Positions 1 through 13,400 are shown, numbered from the stretch's first letter. The stretch: 64,000 nucleotides of DNA from Adineta vaga (GCA_021613535.1 CP075496.1:13206001-13270000); one strand, 5' to 3'. Notes: generated by a model from the letters alone, not told the origin. Made by a program: numbers and translations.

Positions 1-1252
1 CCTCAACCAAAATCTCAAAAAACTTCATCGAGATCTCGTCAAAAACAAAATGCGTCTGATGATAGCGATCCAGAACTTGACCGCGATTCTACGAGAAAAA
101 ACGGTGATGCTGATTTATCACCACCACGACGAAGAACTCAACAAAAGGGTGATGATGATCCATCTCCTCCAAGAAGAAGAAGACAGCAATCTGAAGATGA
201 TCCAAGTCCACCTCGAAAACGGAATTATTCTCCGCCTCGTCGAAAACAATCGAAAGACAATGATCCAAGTCCACCACGACGTCGTGACGCATCACCGCCC
301 CGTCGAAAGCAACCAAGAGATGATGATCCAAGTCCACCTCGAAAACGTGATTCTTCGCCACCTCGCCGAAAGCAACCGAGAGATGATGATCCAAGTCCAC
401 CACGACGTCGTGACGCATCACCCCCACGAAGAAAGCAACCAAGAGATGATGATCCAAGTCCACCACGAAGGAAGCAACCGAAAGATGATGATCCAAGTCC
501 GCCAAGACGTCGAGATCGTTCTTCACCATCTCATCGAAGAAATGATCGTCACTCTCGACAAGATTCTCCACCATCATCTAGTCATCGTCGTCAACCAAAA
601 AACGAACCATCATCACCACCAACGCATCGTCGATTGAAACAAGAATCACCTCCACCATCGATTCAACCCGCTAAATCTGAACGAAGACGATTGGCAGAAC
701 ATAAGGAGCAAGTCGCTGAACGATATGCACAATGGGGTCGTGGTATAGCTCAAGTTCGACAAACTGAAAATGCAGTCAAAGATTATTTAGAGCAATCAGA
801 AAAACCTTTAGCACGTTATCGTGATGATGAAGATCTGGATGCTATGTTGAAAGAAAGAGAACGTGAAGGTAAATATACAATAAATCTCTTTCTACATTAC
901 ATTGACATTGATCTTTGATTTTTACTTTGTTTTAATTAGATGATCCAATGCTGAAATATCTTACAAAAAAAAGTTCTAATACAGGTGATCGATCAACTAA
1001 TAGTAATAGTGCTCCAGTGAAACCTCGTTATAAAGGACCTGATCCACAAAAGAACAGGTATGAATAGAATCGTCTTACCTAATTGACAAAATATATCTCT
1101 ATATGTATACATTTAGATTTGATATCTGGCCTGGCTACCGATGGGATGGTGTTGATCGTTCGAATGGTTATGAGAAGAAATTATTCGAAACAATTGCCAA
1201 TCGACATGCTAAGACACAGGAAGCATATCTGTGGAGTGTAGAGGATATGTAA
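1..1252 (+). CDS. BUD13: BUD13 homolog, 5'-truncated by window edge
   Basis: Three exons: 1-868, 940-1057 and 1117-1252 (TAA at 1250-1252), all with GT-AG junctions and matching phases. The N-terminal part is a low-complexity Arg/Ser/Pro-rich tract with repeated DDDPSPPRR units (about 145-520), as in the disordered N-terminus of BUD13. The C-terminal Bud13 domain is unmistakable: [24 protein letters not shown], then [11 protein letters not shown], then [19 protein letters not shown], ending in WSVEDM. The family member is part of the RES (pre-mRNA retention and splicing) complex of the spliceosome, with Snu17 and Pml1, acting in the nucleus; that role is family knowledge. The start codon lies upstream of the window. 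The long open frames overlapping the repeats on other frames are shadows of the repeat. Confidence 0.95.
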
Positions 1253-1288
1253 ATAAGGATGTATTATTTTTTTTGTTTCTTGTTTGAA

Positions 1289-1294
1289 AATAAA
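1289..1294 (+). terminator. AATAAA polyadenylation signal of BUD13
   Basis: AATAAA lies 37 bases after the BUD13 stop codon, a normal distance for a compact 3' UTR. Confidence 0.6.
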
Positions 1295-3443
1295 ACTACA
1301 GATTTTGCTATTTTGCTTTTCTGTAAAACAATCTTTAATGAGATTGAACATCTTATTTTTCTTCTCGATTAGGATCTGATAATAAATTTATCAATTATAA
1401 CAAAAACTAAATCTCTTTTCTTTTGTTTCTACTTATCGATTTGCATCACTACTGTTACTAATATGATCATTAGCACAGAAGTATATTGAAGACAGTATCT
1501 CTTATAGACTTTGGTGTCAAAATACATCAAATTAATGTATATTTACATGGAAAAAGATTTTCGCTTAAAAAATAAAGAGTTCAATCATTTACAAAAGTAT
1601 CAGTGATAAACGAGAAAATAGAATATATAGGTTATTTTTTGATTGTATAATAATTTTAATTTCTTATCATATTTTATACGATAAAAATACTTCATCTGTT
1701 CAATTCATTTCTTTCTTTTTCTTGTCACAACTTATTGTCTTGACAATTCTTCTCAATTAACTTTCAAAAACAGATTTTTCAAATATATATAAATCAATTC
1801 ATTTCATATGATGTCTCTTCGTTGTCATCATCATTGCATCTCACCACGTGAAACATCAACGGTTATTTCATTATTCATGTCATACGTCAAAATTTCAAGT
1901 GACTCGTGAACAAATTGAAAAAAAAGACGAAGAAGAAGATGTTCATCATGCGTGTCAAGTAAAGAGGTTGTAGATGATGACTATTCTTCAACATATTCTT
2001 TTTTCTTCTCACTTTATAACAATCAATTCAATCTTGGTTATCACTTATTTTACACATTTTAATCCTATTCGTTCAAAAAGTAACAAACAACACCAGTTAC
2101 AAGTTGTCTTCTCCTATTAACTACTACAAATTCTATTTCCGTTTTGTTTAATATACCGATTTCCGTTTTTTATCATTCATTGTTTTACAATAGAACAAGG
2201 CGGTGAAATAAATAGCTTAATATATAGATGACTTATCAATAGAAAGTAATGAGTTCAATGTAATCAAGCATGTACAGTTCAAGCATCTCTTATATAAAAT
2301 ACAAGATCACAAGAGAATGAACAAGCGCTTGTGAGAAATCGAAACACAATTCATTAACATCAATGTTCAAACTTATTCTTAAAGAAAATAGTTTTTCTCA
2401 CAAAGCACATATAAAGATCTTTTTATTTTTTTTCAATCGATACACAAATAGAAATCTAACCTCTTCCGTAATCGATTACCGGAACAAATTGAAAGGAAAA
2501 AATCAATTGAAACAATACACAGATATATGATCATATTAGACTCAAGCAAGGAAAATGTTCATCAATAATTGAAGAGAAAGTTGCATGTTGCAATTTGATC
2601 CTTCATTATTATTGTACAGCTATTTCTTTTTAGCAAGAAAGAGTATATTTGCCTCTTAGCAAATTTTCTTTTTCTATGTCAATCACTCCAAATTTCAAAG
2701 TGCTCTTCTACGCTCCGATTGGCAGTATGAAACGATCGAAAGAAAGAATCTCTTTACCGTTTAATTCGCGTTTTTCTTTCGTCAATAATTGATTGATTAA
2801 AGAAAGGGGGGAAACTTTCTTAGAAGAGCTTATTGGTGTCCATGAACAGCAGAAAGTAAAAAAATGTTATTGTTCTTATTGAGTGTTGTTGTTATCATCG
2901 AATTAATGACGCCCATATAGCAAAAAAAGTTAAACCAATCAGATTCTTTTTTTTGCTCTTTAACATATCAATTAGATTCATTCGATTTATTTCGTAATTC
3001 TTACTTTTTTTTCTCGTTTCGTCTGCTTATATTGTTTGTACATTTTCATAATACGTTCTTTTTCTCTTTTCTCCTCCCTTTATCTCATTCATTTCATGTA
3101 CGGATCAGCTTAGTTTCATTCATCGATGCCGCTTTTATTGAGTATCTGGCCTCTTGAGCACACATACATATACATATTAAGTTAACAAATGGAGGGAGAG
3201 AAAGAAGAGAGAACTATATTTTTACCTGCAAGCGTTATGAATGGTAGATGCTCGTCGTCATTTAATTTTTTTCTTTCTCTCTCTTTCTCTTTCTCTCTCT
3301 CTCGACAATGATTGGACACTAATGGAAGCTGATCCGACTCTGCATTCGTCGAACTAATCGACAAAATGAGAATTTTGATTGCCTGCCTGACATAAACACA
3401 CATATACACACACACGCGCACACACATACAATATATATAGAAA
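1295..3443. other. Intergenic region between BUD13 and DBX
   Basis: AT-rich, no long coding frames on either strand. It contains a CT-rich microsatellite (3272-3303) and a CA/CG-rich alternating stretch (about 3409-3427) just before the DBX start. It probably includes the DBX promoter and 5' UTR; no TATA box could be assigned with confidence. Confidence 0.6.
3272..3303. repeat. (CT)n microsatellite
   Basis: Pyrimidine tract of CT units interrupted by TTT, about 140-170 bases before the DBX ATG. Confidence 0.8.
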
Positions 3444-5730
3444 ATGATGATTGACGCTGCATGTCGCCAATCTTCTTACTTATTACCACTGTTAACGAAT
3501 ACTGGTAACAGTAATAATAAAATGAAAAGAAATTCAACAAATGATCATGAAGATGAATTAACTACCAAATCGGAATTGAAAACAAATAATCATAAAAATT
3601 TATTACCACCACGAAAAAAACTGAAATTTGGTGTTGATGCAATTCTTGGAACCAATTCAGATAATGAATCAGAGGAGGATTCTAAACATAAAAGTAAGCC
3701 AGAATCATTACAGAATATTTTAATCATTATTTCTATTTTGTCTTTTGTTTAGTACGTCCCTATGTTGTATCTCCTGTTTCTCCAAGTACATCGACTTCAT
3801 CAAGTGAACCTTCACTTGCAAAATCACCACTATTTAAATCTCCATTTCCCGCACATCTTAATAGTAGTTCACCAACATCAGATCAAACTTCTTTACAGCC
3901 TTCAGCACTTCTTCGCCATTCTATTTATGGATCATCAGTATATTTGCCATTCAATTGTCTCACATCAAACAACAATAATAACAATCACAACAACAACAGC
4001 AACAATAACGGTAATGGTATTACTGGATTAGAACGAGAACAAACGAATGAACAAATACATCAAAATCTTCTTCAAGATCGTCTTTTTCTTCAAATGGCTT
4101 CAGCTAGTCGACAACATCATTTATCCTTTGATGGTCATCCAGCACCACCTAATGGTTTATGGCGTCCTAATCTTCGACCATTTATTGGTATGTAAAAAGG
4201 GTTTTTTTTCTTCGATTTTTTTTTCTTACTACTTGTAAAATACGTTGTAATTCGATATTATACAATACTCGTCACCCGCCTAGTCACAAGTAATTATAAT
4301 CGCTTCATATTGATCGCTCTCACCTTCCTCTTTCTCATTCTATACCTTATATTCTTCAATTAAAAGTCAAAATGTGCACACATACACACACATACGAACA
4401 TAATTGAATCTCGTTCGTGTACACATTTAGTCTAAAGAACATGTTCTTTGCCAATTCTTCTTCGTCTTCATTTCTCTCTTGTTTCATCATCGAAGTGGTT
4501 GCTTGTATGTACATCTCAATTACTTGACTACATGGGCAAACATATACAACAGGTTTTAATTCGATGATGATGATGATGTTGATGAGGATGAGAAAAACTA
4601 CCAATCAGCGTTTTTATTTGTCAACTACCTATCATATTTCACATGAGAATTTCAAGTGTGTACATATATGAAATGATAAAACGCAGGTGGATCTAAGGAG
4701 AAATAAATATTGAAGATGCAAGTTCTTGCCAAGAGGCAATACGATCTCTCTTTCTCTACTCCTTTCGGCTAGTTTGTTTTGATTTCTTCACTTTAGGCTT
4801 ATTCCTATTGTTTCTACGTCTATATATATATATCTCTAATCACATTATTTTTTCTCTTATCGTCTATCAAGTGAATTAATGTATGCTACCTATTATGAAA
4901 ACAATAGACATTCAATTAATGAATACATTTTCAATGTTATTTTTGTTGATACTGATGATTTAATTTTTTTTTCTTTTCACATAGGTAATCAACCAGGTAG
5001 TTTCTTTGGTAATAATGGCTCACCCTCAATAAGTTCATCAACACCATCATTATTAAATGGTACAGCACCACCCAATGGAATGTATCTTCCTCCACCACCT
5101 TCGAGCATATTTTGGCCATTAGGTCTTCGAAGTAAACCACGTCGTGGCATGTTACGACGTGCTGTATTTTCTGATCAACAACGTAAAGGTCTTGAATTAG
5201 CTTTTCTTAAACAAAAATACATCAGTAAACCTGAAAGAAAAAAATTAGCTCAACGTCTTGGATTAAAAGATTCACAGGTAATGATTTCTTTCTCAACTGA
5301 AATCACACTAATTAATTTTTTCTTTCTTTCTCAACTTATGTTTATCCAGGTTAAAATATGGTAAGTGAAATATAATTTAAAATACGATTGAAAAGAGACG
5401 ATGGAAATGTTATTTGTCTAGGTTTCAAAATCGTCGAATGAAATGGCGAAATACAAAAGAACGAGAACTACTCACATCAAGTTCAACCAATAACAACAAC
5501 AATAATAATTTCACAGATGGTACTGAATCAACATCATCAACAAAGAATTCAACAAGCAATGATAAAAATGATCTTTGTGTTTTATCAAATGATTGTTGTG
5601 ACTGTCAACAACAGCAACATCATCATCATCAAAAAGAGGATTCACTTAATTTTCGTCCTTCGTCAAGTATTCATGATGATGAAACCAATAATTCTGATGT
5701 TGATGTGAATAATGATGATTCAAGTAATTC

Positions 5731-5762
<32 letters not shown>

Positions 5763-5776
5763 CCAGAAGACAATAA
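3444..5776 (+). CDS. DBX: DBX-class homeobox transcription factor
   Basis: Five exons: 3444-3693, 3753-4187, 4985-5277, 5350-5360 (11 nt) and 5422-5776, about 447 aa. The homeodomain (about residues 283-342) has the DBX signature: RRGMLRRAVFSD, KQKYISKPERKKLAQRLGLK, DSQ/VKIW/FQNRRMKWRN, then KERELL. The N-terminal motif LKFGVDAILG matches the LKFGVNAIL motif near the start of vertebrate Dbx proteins, and the tail ends in a poly-Asp run (codons near 5730-5760), paralleling the acidic Dbx C-terminus. Poly-Asn and poly-Ser tracts fill the linkers. DBX proteins are nuclear transcription factors patterning neural progenitors (family knowledge). The start is the first of two adjacent in-frame ATGs. 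Introns are short except the 797-bp intron 2, which contains stop-rich AT sequence. Confidence 0.93.
5350..5360 (+). other. 11-nt microexon inside the DBX homeodomain
   Basis: The 11 bases encode V-K-I and two bases of the Trp-48 codon. They are preceded by TTTATCCAG and followed by GTAAGT, and the flanking introns are 72 and 61 nt. Without the microexon the essential recognition-helix residues VKIW would be missing, so inclusion looks obligatory. The upstream junction sits at the common homeodomain intron position 44/45. Confidence 0.85.
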
Positions 5777-7742
5777 CTGAATTTTTTTCCATCTCTGTTC
5801 TTCTGCATTTGTCTTCAATGGATGTCGGTGATTGTGTTAAAGGATGAAATTTATTGTATGTAATTTAATGTTTGGTTTCTCATTTTCGTTCTCTTCTTCA
5901 TTTTGTTTCTTGTTCGTGGGCACCTTTTTTCTGTTTTTTTTTCTTGACAAATTTCATGTCATTCGTCTGTTTTCTTTTTTTTCCAACAAGTATTCGATTC
6001 AATTTGAGAGAGATTGTGAATATTTTTTCTTCATTTAAAACAAAATATAAATATATGTCTAATTATTTCAATTTATTCTCTATATAATAACAAAATCAAA
6101 TCTTCAATCTAGTTTTTATATGATATAGAAAGACGAAAAATTTCAAGAAAAGGGTGTGTTTTTATTTGATACGATGAGGATCAAAAGTAAAGTCGGTATA
6201 TTATTTTGTAAAAGGTTTTTCATTGATTCTCAAAGTCTGAAAGATTAGATTTATGTTCGTTTTATTCATATTGAGAACTGAAATGTCGTCATTGGAAATC
6301 TTTTGTTAGACGATGTATGACGGTTTAGAGGGAATGTGATTTATCATGGAAACGATCAGAAAATGAAAAAAAGAGACTAAATCATCGCCATGTTTGGTTG
6401 CCAACTACTAATAATTATGTGAACATATTAGCCAAATATTCATGCAATGAATAGGTCATATGTCGAAAAAACTCTTCAGAAACCATATCATTAAAAAACA
6501 ATGAATCATTCATTTTAATGTTACATACATGTATTAAATTTAAACATGAATTCAACTATTCACGTTTTCTACTATTTTTCAGCTTTCATCTACTCAAGCG
6601 AAATATCACGCTTTTGCTGCTTGAATAAAGTACGAAAGCTACTTCAGCAGCGTTGTTCTTCAAAAAGTTCTCACTCTAACAAAGAAAAATCCTCAATTAA
6701 TTAATCCTTTTCCACTCAAAACACAGTAGAATATAGGCAATTCACCATGCTGAATCTAAATATCATAGTCTCTGTTGTTAATACAACTCAGTAGCTGAAA
6801 AATTGTTTTTGCTCGAATAATTTTCCGATGTTCTGAGAGTGTAGAGCACATGAAGTTGTCTATTAAAAAAAAGCTTTCTTCAAACCATTCTAGCGATAAT
6901 TGAAGCTTCCATGAGACATGAAATTTTGTGTCTGAAATTTTTTTATCTCTCAATATTTTAGTAATTTTCTTGTATTTACTTATTTGTTCAAAATTTATCA
7001 GTCGAAATTTTGTTTCATTATCTCACATTAATTGTTATTTTTGAAAAAACATGCAGAACAGAATAGGATTTTAGATAGAATTTTTCGTAGTTATAAAGAT
7101 CTCGCATATGCGTATAGATGAATGGCAAAAATAAAGGTAAACTGGACTGATGTTTTCATCATCTGATTGTTTCAAAAATATAAGATTTTCTCTGTAAGAA
7201 CAGCCTTTCGGTGTTTTAATCTTGTTAAAAATTCATTACATCAGTGTAATATGATGATTTGATTTAAAATCTCAACTAGAAGCATTAGAAAATCTCCAGA
7301 AGATAGCTTTAACTCATGTAGATGATATAATACTGCACATCTTCTATTCGTTATTTGGTACATGTAGACGGAAAACTTAGACTTGCATGTTACTCTACAT
7401 TTAAAACTTTTAAATGATTATATTTATTATGAAATCGACTCTTGATTGTTAATTATCTATAATTACTTTTCTTTGTAATGATAAGTTTTAATGTTTGACA
7501 TGGATTTCCGTTTTATAGATAAAAAACAGACACAGTTTACACGAGTTCGATAATCAGACATTAAAATTTCAGTTCTAATTAGAAAAAAGAAAGGTTATAG
7601 AGTATTATTAATATCAAGAATGTGAGATAGTAAATAAACTATTGAGATCATTTATAGAAAATATCGTTATGTAAAATATTTCGTCTGTTTTCTATACTAT
7701 ATCTTCCATGAAAGTTTATTTTTGTTTAGATATAGTTCAATT
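5777..7742. other. Intergenic region between DBX and 7TM receptor
   Basis: AT-rich, with only short frames on both strands. The first few hundred bases are probably the DBX 3' UTR. I see no gene, repeat array or RNA gene here. Confidence 0.5.
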
Positions 7743-9040
7743 ATGACATCTTGGTCAATCATTAGCCAGTCATATGCTCGATATGTTGGTATACCACAAT
7801 TTTGTCTAAGTATCCTAGGTAATGTATTTAACATTTGGATATTTGGTAATGAATCTACTTCTCGAAAAACTCCAAGCACATTTTACTTATTAATGGCATC
7901 AATAACTGGTTTAATACAAATCATGAGTGGTCAAATTCCACGTTTTCTTATTCTTGGTTTCAATGATGATTTAACACGAACATCTCTAATTTGGTGTAAA
8001 TGTCGACAATTTCTTATAGCAACATTTGGTGGTATAGGAATGACATTTCAATGTCTTGCTACTATTGATCAATTTCTGATTACATCTCGAAATGTTCGTA
8101 TACGACAATTAAGTAGTATCAAATGGGCTTATCGTATTTCAGTTGGTGCTATTATCATATGGGTATTGCAAGGTATTCCATTTATAGTATTCAATCAGAT
8201 ACAGTTAGTTTAGTTTTTCGTTATATCTCTCGTGTGTTATCAGATTATTCTTTATATCATAGATCTGGTATATGTATTATTGGTCATCCGATTTTAATGA
8301 CCTATTGGTCTTATGTTTACTTTCTTGGTCTTCTAACAGCCATATCAATTATTATTATGGTAACATTTGGTACACTTGCATATCGTAACATGCGTCTTTT
8401 GAAAAATACAGCACGATTAAGTAGTGCTGATCAACAATTAACAACAATGATTTGCATGCAAGTTATTATAGTTGTTATTAGTGTTGCAGCGTATGGTGGT
8501 TATAATGTTTATGGACTAGCAACAGCAAATGTATTCAAAGATGCTGAACAGAAAGGCAAAGATTTAGTTACTCTGACTGTAACAAGTCTTTCAGCATTTT
8601 TGAATTATGGTGTAAGTGAAAAAGTATTTTGATACTTCAATGATTGGAGATGTACATAAGATAATTGCTGGTTTATTGCATTGTTTCATTGAAGTAAAAC
8701 TCCGAAAAATAGTTTCCTTGTTCGTAGAAATAATTAATAGGTTCTATAGGACTATACAAGAAAAGAATATGACTCTATTTTCAGACTGTCACTATAAATA
8801 TGCCTCTTTCACCTATGTATGTAAGACTCAATATATCGGAATTTTACGTTCAAGAAAAGAACGAACAACATATATTTGCAATTAATTCATAAAAAATTTT
8901 CTTTTCAGAGTAGTTTCTATGTATTTTTTGCTTCATCTGCTCGTTTTCGTCGTCAAACAAAAAAATATCTTTGTTGCTGTTGTAAATCACAAGAAATAAC
9001 GCCAGGAGAAATTGCTACTACACACTTGACACGTCGATGA
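7743..9040 (+). pseudogene. Rhodopsin-like 7TM receptor with one frame break
   Basis: Two exons, 7743-8611 and 8909-9040, about 333 aa if one missing base near 8205-8213 is allowed for. The first ATG of the frame is at 7743 (MTSWSII). TM1 has GNVFNIWIF (the GN of class A receptors). A later segment has CLATIDQFLI in the DRY-equivalent position after TM3, and TM4 has the conserved W and P (WVLQGIPF). TM5-TM6 continue in the next frame, and exon 2 begins with SSFYVFFASSARFRR, the TM7-end/helix-8 region, followed by a Cys cluster (CCCC) that may be palmitoylated. In frame, translation would stop at TAG 8211-8213. Whether this is a lesion or an assembly deletion is unresolved; the reading frame is otherwise well preserved. 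Many such orphan peptide-receptor-like genes occur in rotifers (inference). Confidence 0.75.
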
Positions 9041-9131
9041 AATCTTTACAATGTTTACTTTATTCTTTTACTCAATAACATTTGCATTACAATGTTTTTT
9101 TTTCTTATTGAAATAGTCACTATTTCACTCA

Positions 9132-9859
9132 TCAACTTGTTTCATCAATATTCTTCGATACTAATTTTGTATGTGATGAAGGAAAATAAATAATCGAAGG
9201 AAATGGTTCATCAGATTGAGCTAATTCATCAACATCAACATCAACTTCTTCATTTTTCTGACATTGGATAGAATTTTTCTTTTTTAATGAAACGAGATCA
9301 TTGATACTTTCATTCTTATGATCATCATTTAACTTTGTTTTAAATGAAAATGAATCTTGTTTTAATAATTGTTGATTCATATATGATTTCATGAGAGCAT
9401 TATTATTATTTATCATTTCCTTTTCAATACAATAAATTCTTACAAATCTTTATTCATCATCAATATTACTCACATTATTATCACTATCAGAAGTTGATGA
9501 TTCATGTATAGCTGATCTCGATTTTGCTATGACAGATGTTTCTTTCACTGATTTCATTGGTCTTGGATCATGACAAACAAAAACAAAATCTATATGATAT
9601 TGAATGAATGATTTTATCTATGCGAAATATGATTTTATCTACCACAATAACAATTTCGATCAGCATCTTTAGCTGCAATAGGTAAAAGATCTCCACTACC
9701 TCGATAAATAACAACACATCGTCCATGTATTAATTTAATTGTTTTTTTCAAAGCTTTTCGTTTACATTTAACTGTTGTGCGACAATATCTTGAATCAACT
9801 AAATATTCACTATCAGATTCTGAAGTAGTAGAAAGTTCATTAAGATTATATATATTCAT
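9132..9859 (-). CDS. Hypothetical 206-aa protein, three exons
   Basis: Minus-strand exons 9859-9643, 9589-9474 and 9419-9132, with introns of 53 and 54 nt (donors GTAGAT and GTGAGT) and consistent phases. The N-terminal part holds a Cys/Arg/Lys-rich core (SRYCRTTVKCKRKALKK, then GRCVVIYRGSGDLLP and NCYCDFVFVCHDPRP). The remainder is polar and acidic, with Ser/Asp-rich stretches (TSDSDNN, VDVDVDELAQSDEPFP). No signal peptide or membrane segment. If the second intron is retained, translation ends early after NIDDE. I do not recognise the family. Its stop is only 91 bases from the stop of the convergent 7TM receptor, and its start shares a 575-bp divergent promoter region with the large FN3 gene. 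Confidence 0.65.
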
Positions 9860-10099
9860 AATGAAAACTTATTTAAACATATGTATATATATATATTGAT
9901 CAATAAAGAAAAAAGAAACAAATCAACAGAACAATCCCGCAAATGGTTGTCAAGACAATTGAAATTTACTGACATCTGTAAAATGAAATATTTTCGAATG
10001 AATTCAAAATGAATTTGATAGATAAGAAATGATCAATGATATTTTTGTAAAGATTATATTTGAAAGAATAGATGAAAACAATAATATCGTTGTTAAAGT

Positions 10100-10112
10100 A
10101 TTGCTTAGCAAC
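10100..10112. promoter_or_regulatory. X-box-like (RFX) motif in divergent promoter
   Basis: ATTGCTTAGCAAC is a near-perfect inverted repeat of two half sites (GTTGCT / AGCAAT on the other strand) separated by one base, resembling the RFX X-box consensus found upstream of ciliary genes. It lies 241 bases above the minus-strand start at 9859 and 323 bases above the plus-strand start at 10435. One match of this length can arise by chance. Confidence 0.3.
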
Positions 10113-10434
10113 TCGGATGTAAAAAATGGAACAATGAAATAACAATCGAAAAAGAAAACTTGAAGAATCAGAATAAAATTATTTCTTTTACACTTAGTTT
10201 TATTTTTCTATCGGATCAATAAATTTATAAATTTTTCTTCAGTAATTAGAAACAATCATAACATCCTTTCTGTTTTGTGTATAGGAAATCTCTTCCTCTT
10301 TTGAATTCATTTATGGTTACCTGTTTTTCTTCATCTTATTTTCAGACGAGAGAAAGAAAGACAGAAAGTTGTGAGTGGTACAACATTCTTTACACATTCG
10401 ATCTGTATTCTTGTCTATCAAAAAAGAGAAAAAC

Positions 10435-13400
10435 ATGGGTTGTGGTGCATCGGTCGCCAAGCCAAATGGCAATGATAAAAACTCTCCAACATCTGCTGAT
10501 CAAAAAAGAAAGACTGATAAACTGGTTTCTGGAGGTTCGATTGATTTATAATGCTTCTTTCATTCACTTTCTTTTCTTTATTAATCACTGCAAATTTACA
10601 TAAATTCATGTAAAATCTTAGTTACACATTTTCTTTTGATTGTCTAGTTCCCAATCTCATGGCTTCGTTACAAGGCCATGGAAATAATCAAAATAATGAT
10701 GAAGATACCACTGTCATTCATGTTATTGATATTGTCGATGGATCATTTACTGGGAAATCATCAAAATTACGTATTGAGTGTGATAATATTGTTGAATTTA
10801 AAATCAATGGTAAAGAAGAATACGATATTATTCAAGTATTCAAAGATGGAAATGATTATTATCCAGTCAATCATGGTTATAAATTATTGAATCTAAAAAA
10901 TCGAACACTACCTAAACAGCGACGATTACTATTTTCATATGATCTCAATCAACCTGAACTTGAACTTTATTTTTGTGTTATTCCTACATCACAACGTGAT
11001 TCAATTGCTAGAGCACGAAAATATCCGAGAATTCATTGTGAAAAAAATTGCCTTAAACTTTATCAAAATGATATTAAATTTCATCTAACTGATGAAAAAC
11101 AAAGTCAAAAAGTATACATGCATCAAACAGATACAATTCAAATTGAATGGATATCTCAAATACCTTATCGAATTGAAGAAAAAAAATATTGTCCTGTATC
11201 TGGTGGACTTTATACAGTTGAAGCAACAAGCGCGAAGAAATCTAATCGATTTTCAACAAAAGGAAGTTTCATGAAAACATTCAATGAACTAGGCATGTCA
11301 TTTTTAATTCGTTATACCGAAACAAATGAAATTCATGATGTTATTATTTGTATTGTAAATGAAAAGTATAAAATGAAACACATTGAAATTACCGATGAAA
11401 GTATTCAACCGAATGTTTTATGGATTGAAAAAGCAGATTGGCTTGTTTTTGATTGGAATACAAAACGTAAACAAACAGTTATTCAGATTGAACCATTTAC
11501 TGTTGACAAAAACTCCAAGCAATCGATTGAAGTTTGTTTTCTTCTTATCAGAAATAAAAAGCCTTGAAAATCTTCTCTTCTAGCTTAAAACACCTGGTAA
11601 ACACTTTTCCTGGCCAAATGATGCAACACGTCGTGGTTATATGGTTCATCAATTCAATGAAACTGGTGTCTTCTGCTTTAAAACAGCAAATAATCAGATT
11701 GGTACAATCGTTGTTGAAGCACGTCAAACTATTCATCAAGTGCCTATTTTTCACGAACAATTAGGTATAAAGAAGTGTCTTTTTTTAGATATGATGAAGA
11801 ATCTATTTTCTTTTTATAGTTCATAAAATGAATACGAATAGTTTAGTAGAATTTAATTGGACAATGGATCCAACGGATGAGAAAACGATTTTATTTACTC
11901 TCGATACGTATTCATCAGTTCCAACACAAGCAGTTGAAGGTGCTCAAGGAGTCTTCAATTGTGGTAAGTAAATGAAGAAAAAATGTTAGTTGTTATGATT
12001 CTTTGAAAATCTATCGAGTAACTAATTCATTTCGATCATGCCGAGAGATATTCGTTCTCGTTAAGAAAATATTTTTTTGTTATTTGTATTGTAAATTGTT
12101 AAAATGAAGCAAAGAAAAAGTGTATGTTGTCTTGGAATAAAAAACACATAGAAAATAAACTTGACTAATCGATTGTCATAGTAACTATGTTGATTGAATC
12201 AAATCAAATTGAAAATATGTTATTGTTAATCAAAGAAAACATTAGTGACGAATAGGAATTAGTTAGATCAGACTTTTTCTTTCTAATTATGCGTTCTTTT
12301 CTCTTTATGAGATATTTAAAGAAACTAAAGGTGTTTACATCTCTTTCAAACTCCCGGTACAAAAAGAATCGGTAACTAAAAGCAAATACCGCCGAGTAGG
12401 AAATGACATTGAACATTGATTGTCTAAATAATCAAATTGATTCGTTGCTATAGCTTTGACAATGTCAAAGAAAAGCAGTTTTTTTAATCATGTTCATTTA
12501 AGATATTATTTGATTATCTCTGATTAATGATGATTGTATCGTTTTATTGAGATTTGTAGAAAAAGATATGATGTATTTTGTTTTATTTAGCATCACATAA
12601 ATGTCTTCGAGCTGATCCAATATTTCAACGTTATCTTTACACATGTGAAACATTGCTTCTGAATATTCCTCAACATGGTCTTTACAATTTTGTTTATTCA
12701 GAAGATCAAAATACACCACTTATAAGTATCATTGTCGAAAATGATATCGATGTAAGATACATATCGAGATTATCATTGTTGTTTTTCCTTATATTTGACT
12801 ATGTGTTTTGTTTTCTCCATACTAGAAACATACTGTTGTCTATAATGAAAATGATGTATTTGAACCTGCAACATTAATTATTAATCGTAATGATCAAGTT
12901 TGGTTTGAACCATCACTATCAGTCAAAGTTGAAACTATCTATGAAACGAATCAATTTGGTGATGAACTTGTGCCTGATCGACCAATCTTTCGACCTCAAG
13001 AAAAAAGTGTGAATTTTTTTATGAAATCATTTCCAGATATGGGCATTTATTATTTTTCAATGGACAAAACTGATAAAGATTCGGATGAGAAAACTCATCC
13101 ATTAGCAATTATTGTCTTATCGGACGTACGTTTTCATTATAAAACAGTTGGAAATGATCATTTTGATAATCAAGCGATAATAACCAATGTGAATGATTTT
13201 ATTATTTGGGAATTTGAACAAATTATTTCTCATAATGTTGCCTATGTACAACCAAATGATACCTTACAAGATTTAATTTCATGTCATGAACGAGCTGTTC
13301 AAGGACGAAATCGACAGTGTCTTGCTGTTGAATGTACTCAATCTGGTACATTCTTCTTTGCTAATCCAGGTAAAATGAAATTATTTATATCGTCATAATC

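Noticed and set aside
50-637. Long frames on both strands over the BUD13 repeat region
   Set aside because: They are repeat-driven shadows; the true BUD13 frame is open through the same region and continues into the conserved domain.
7722-7742. Upstream extension of the GPCR to 7722
   Set aside because: The codon there is TTG; the first ATG in frame is at 7743 and gives a normal receptor N-terminus.
12204-12416. Minus-strand frame in a long intron of the FN3 gene
   Set aside because: No recognisable content, no supporting splice context, and AT-rich composition typical of the intron.
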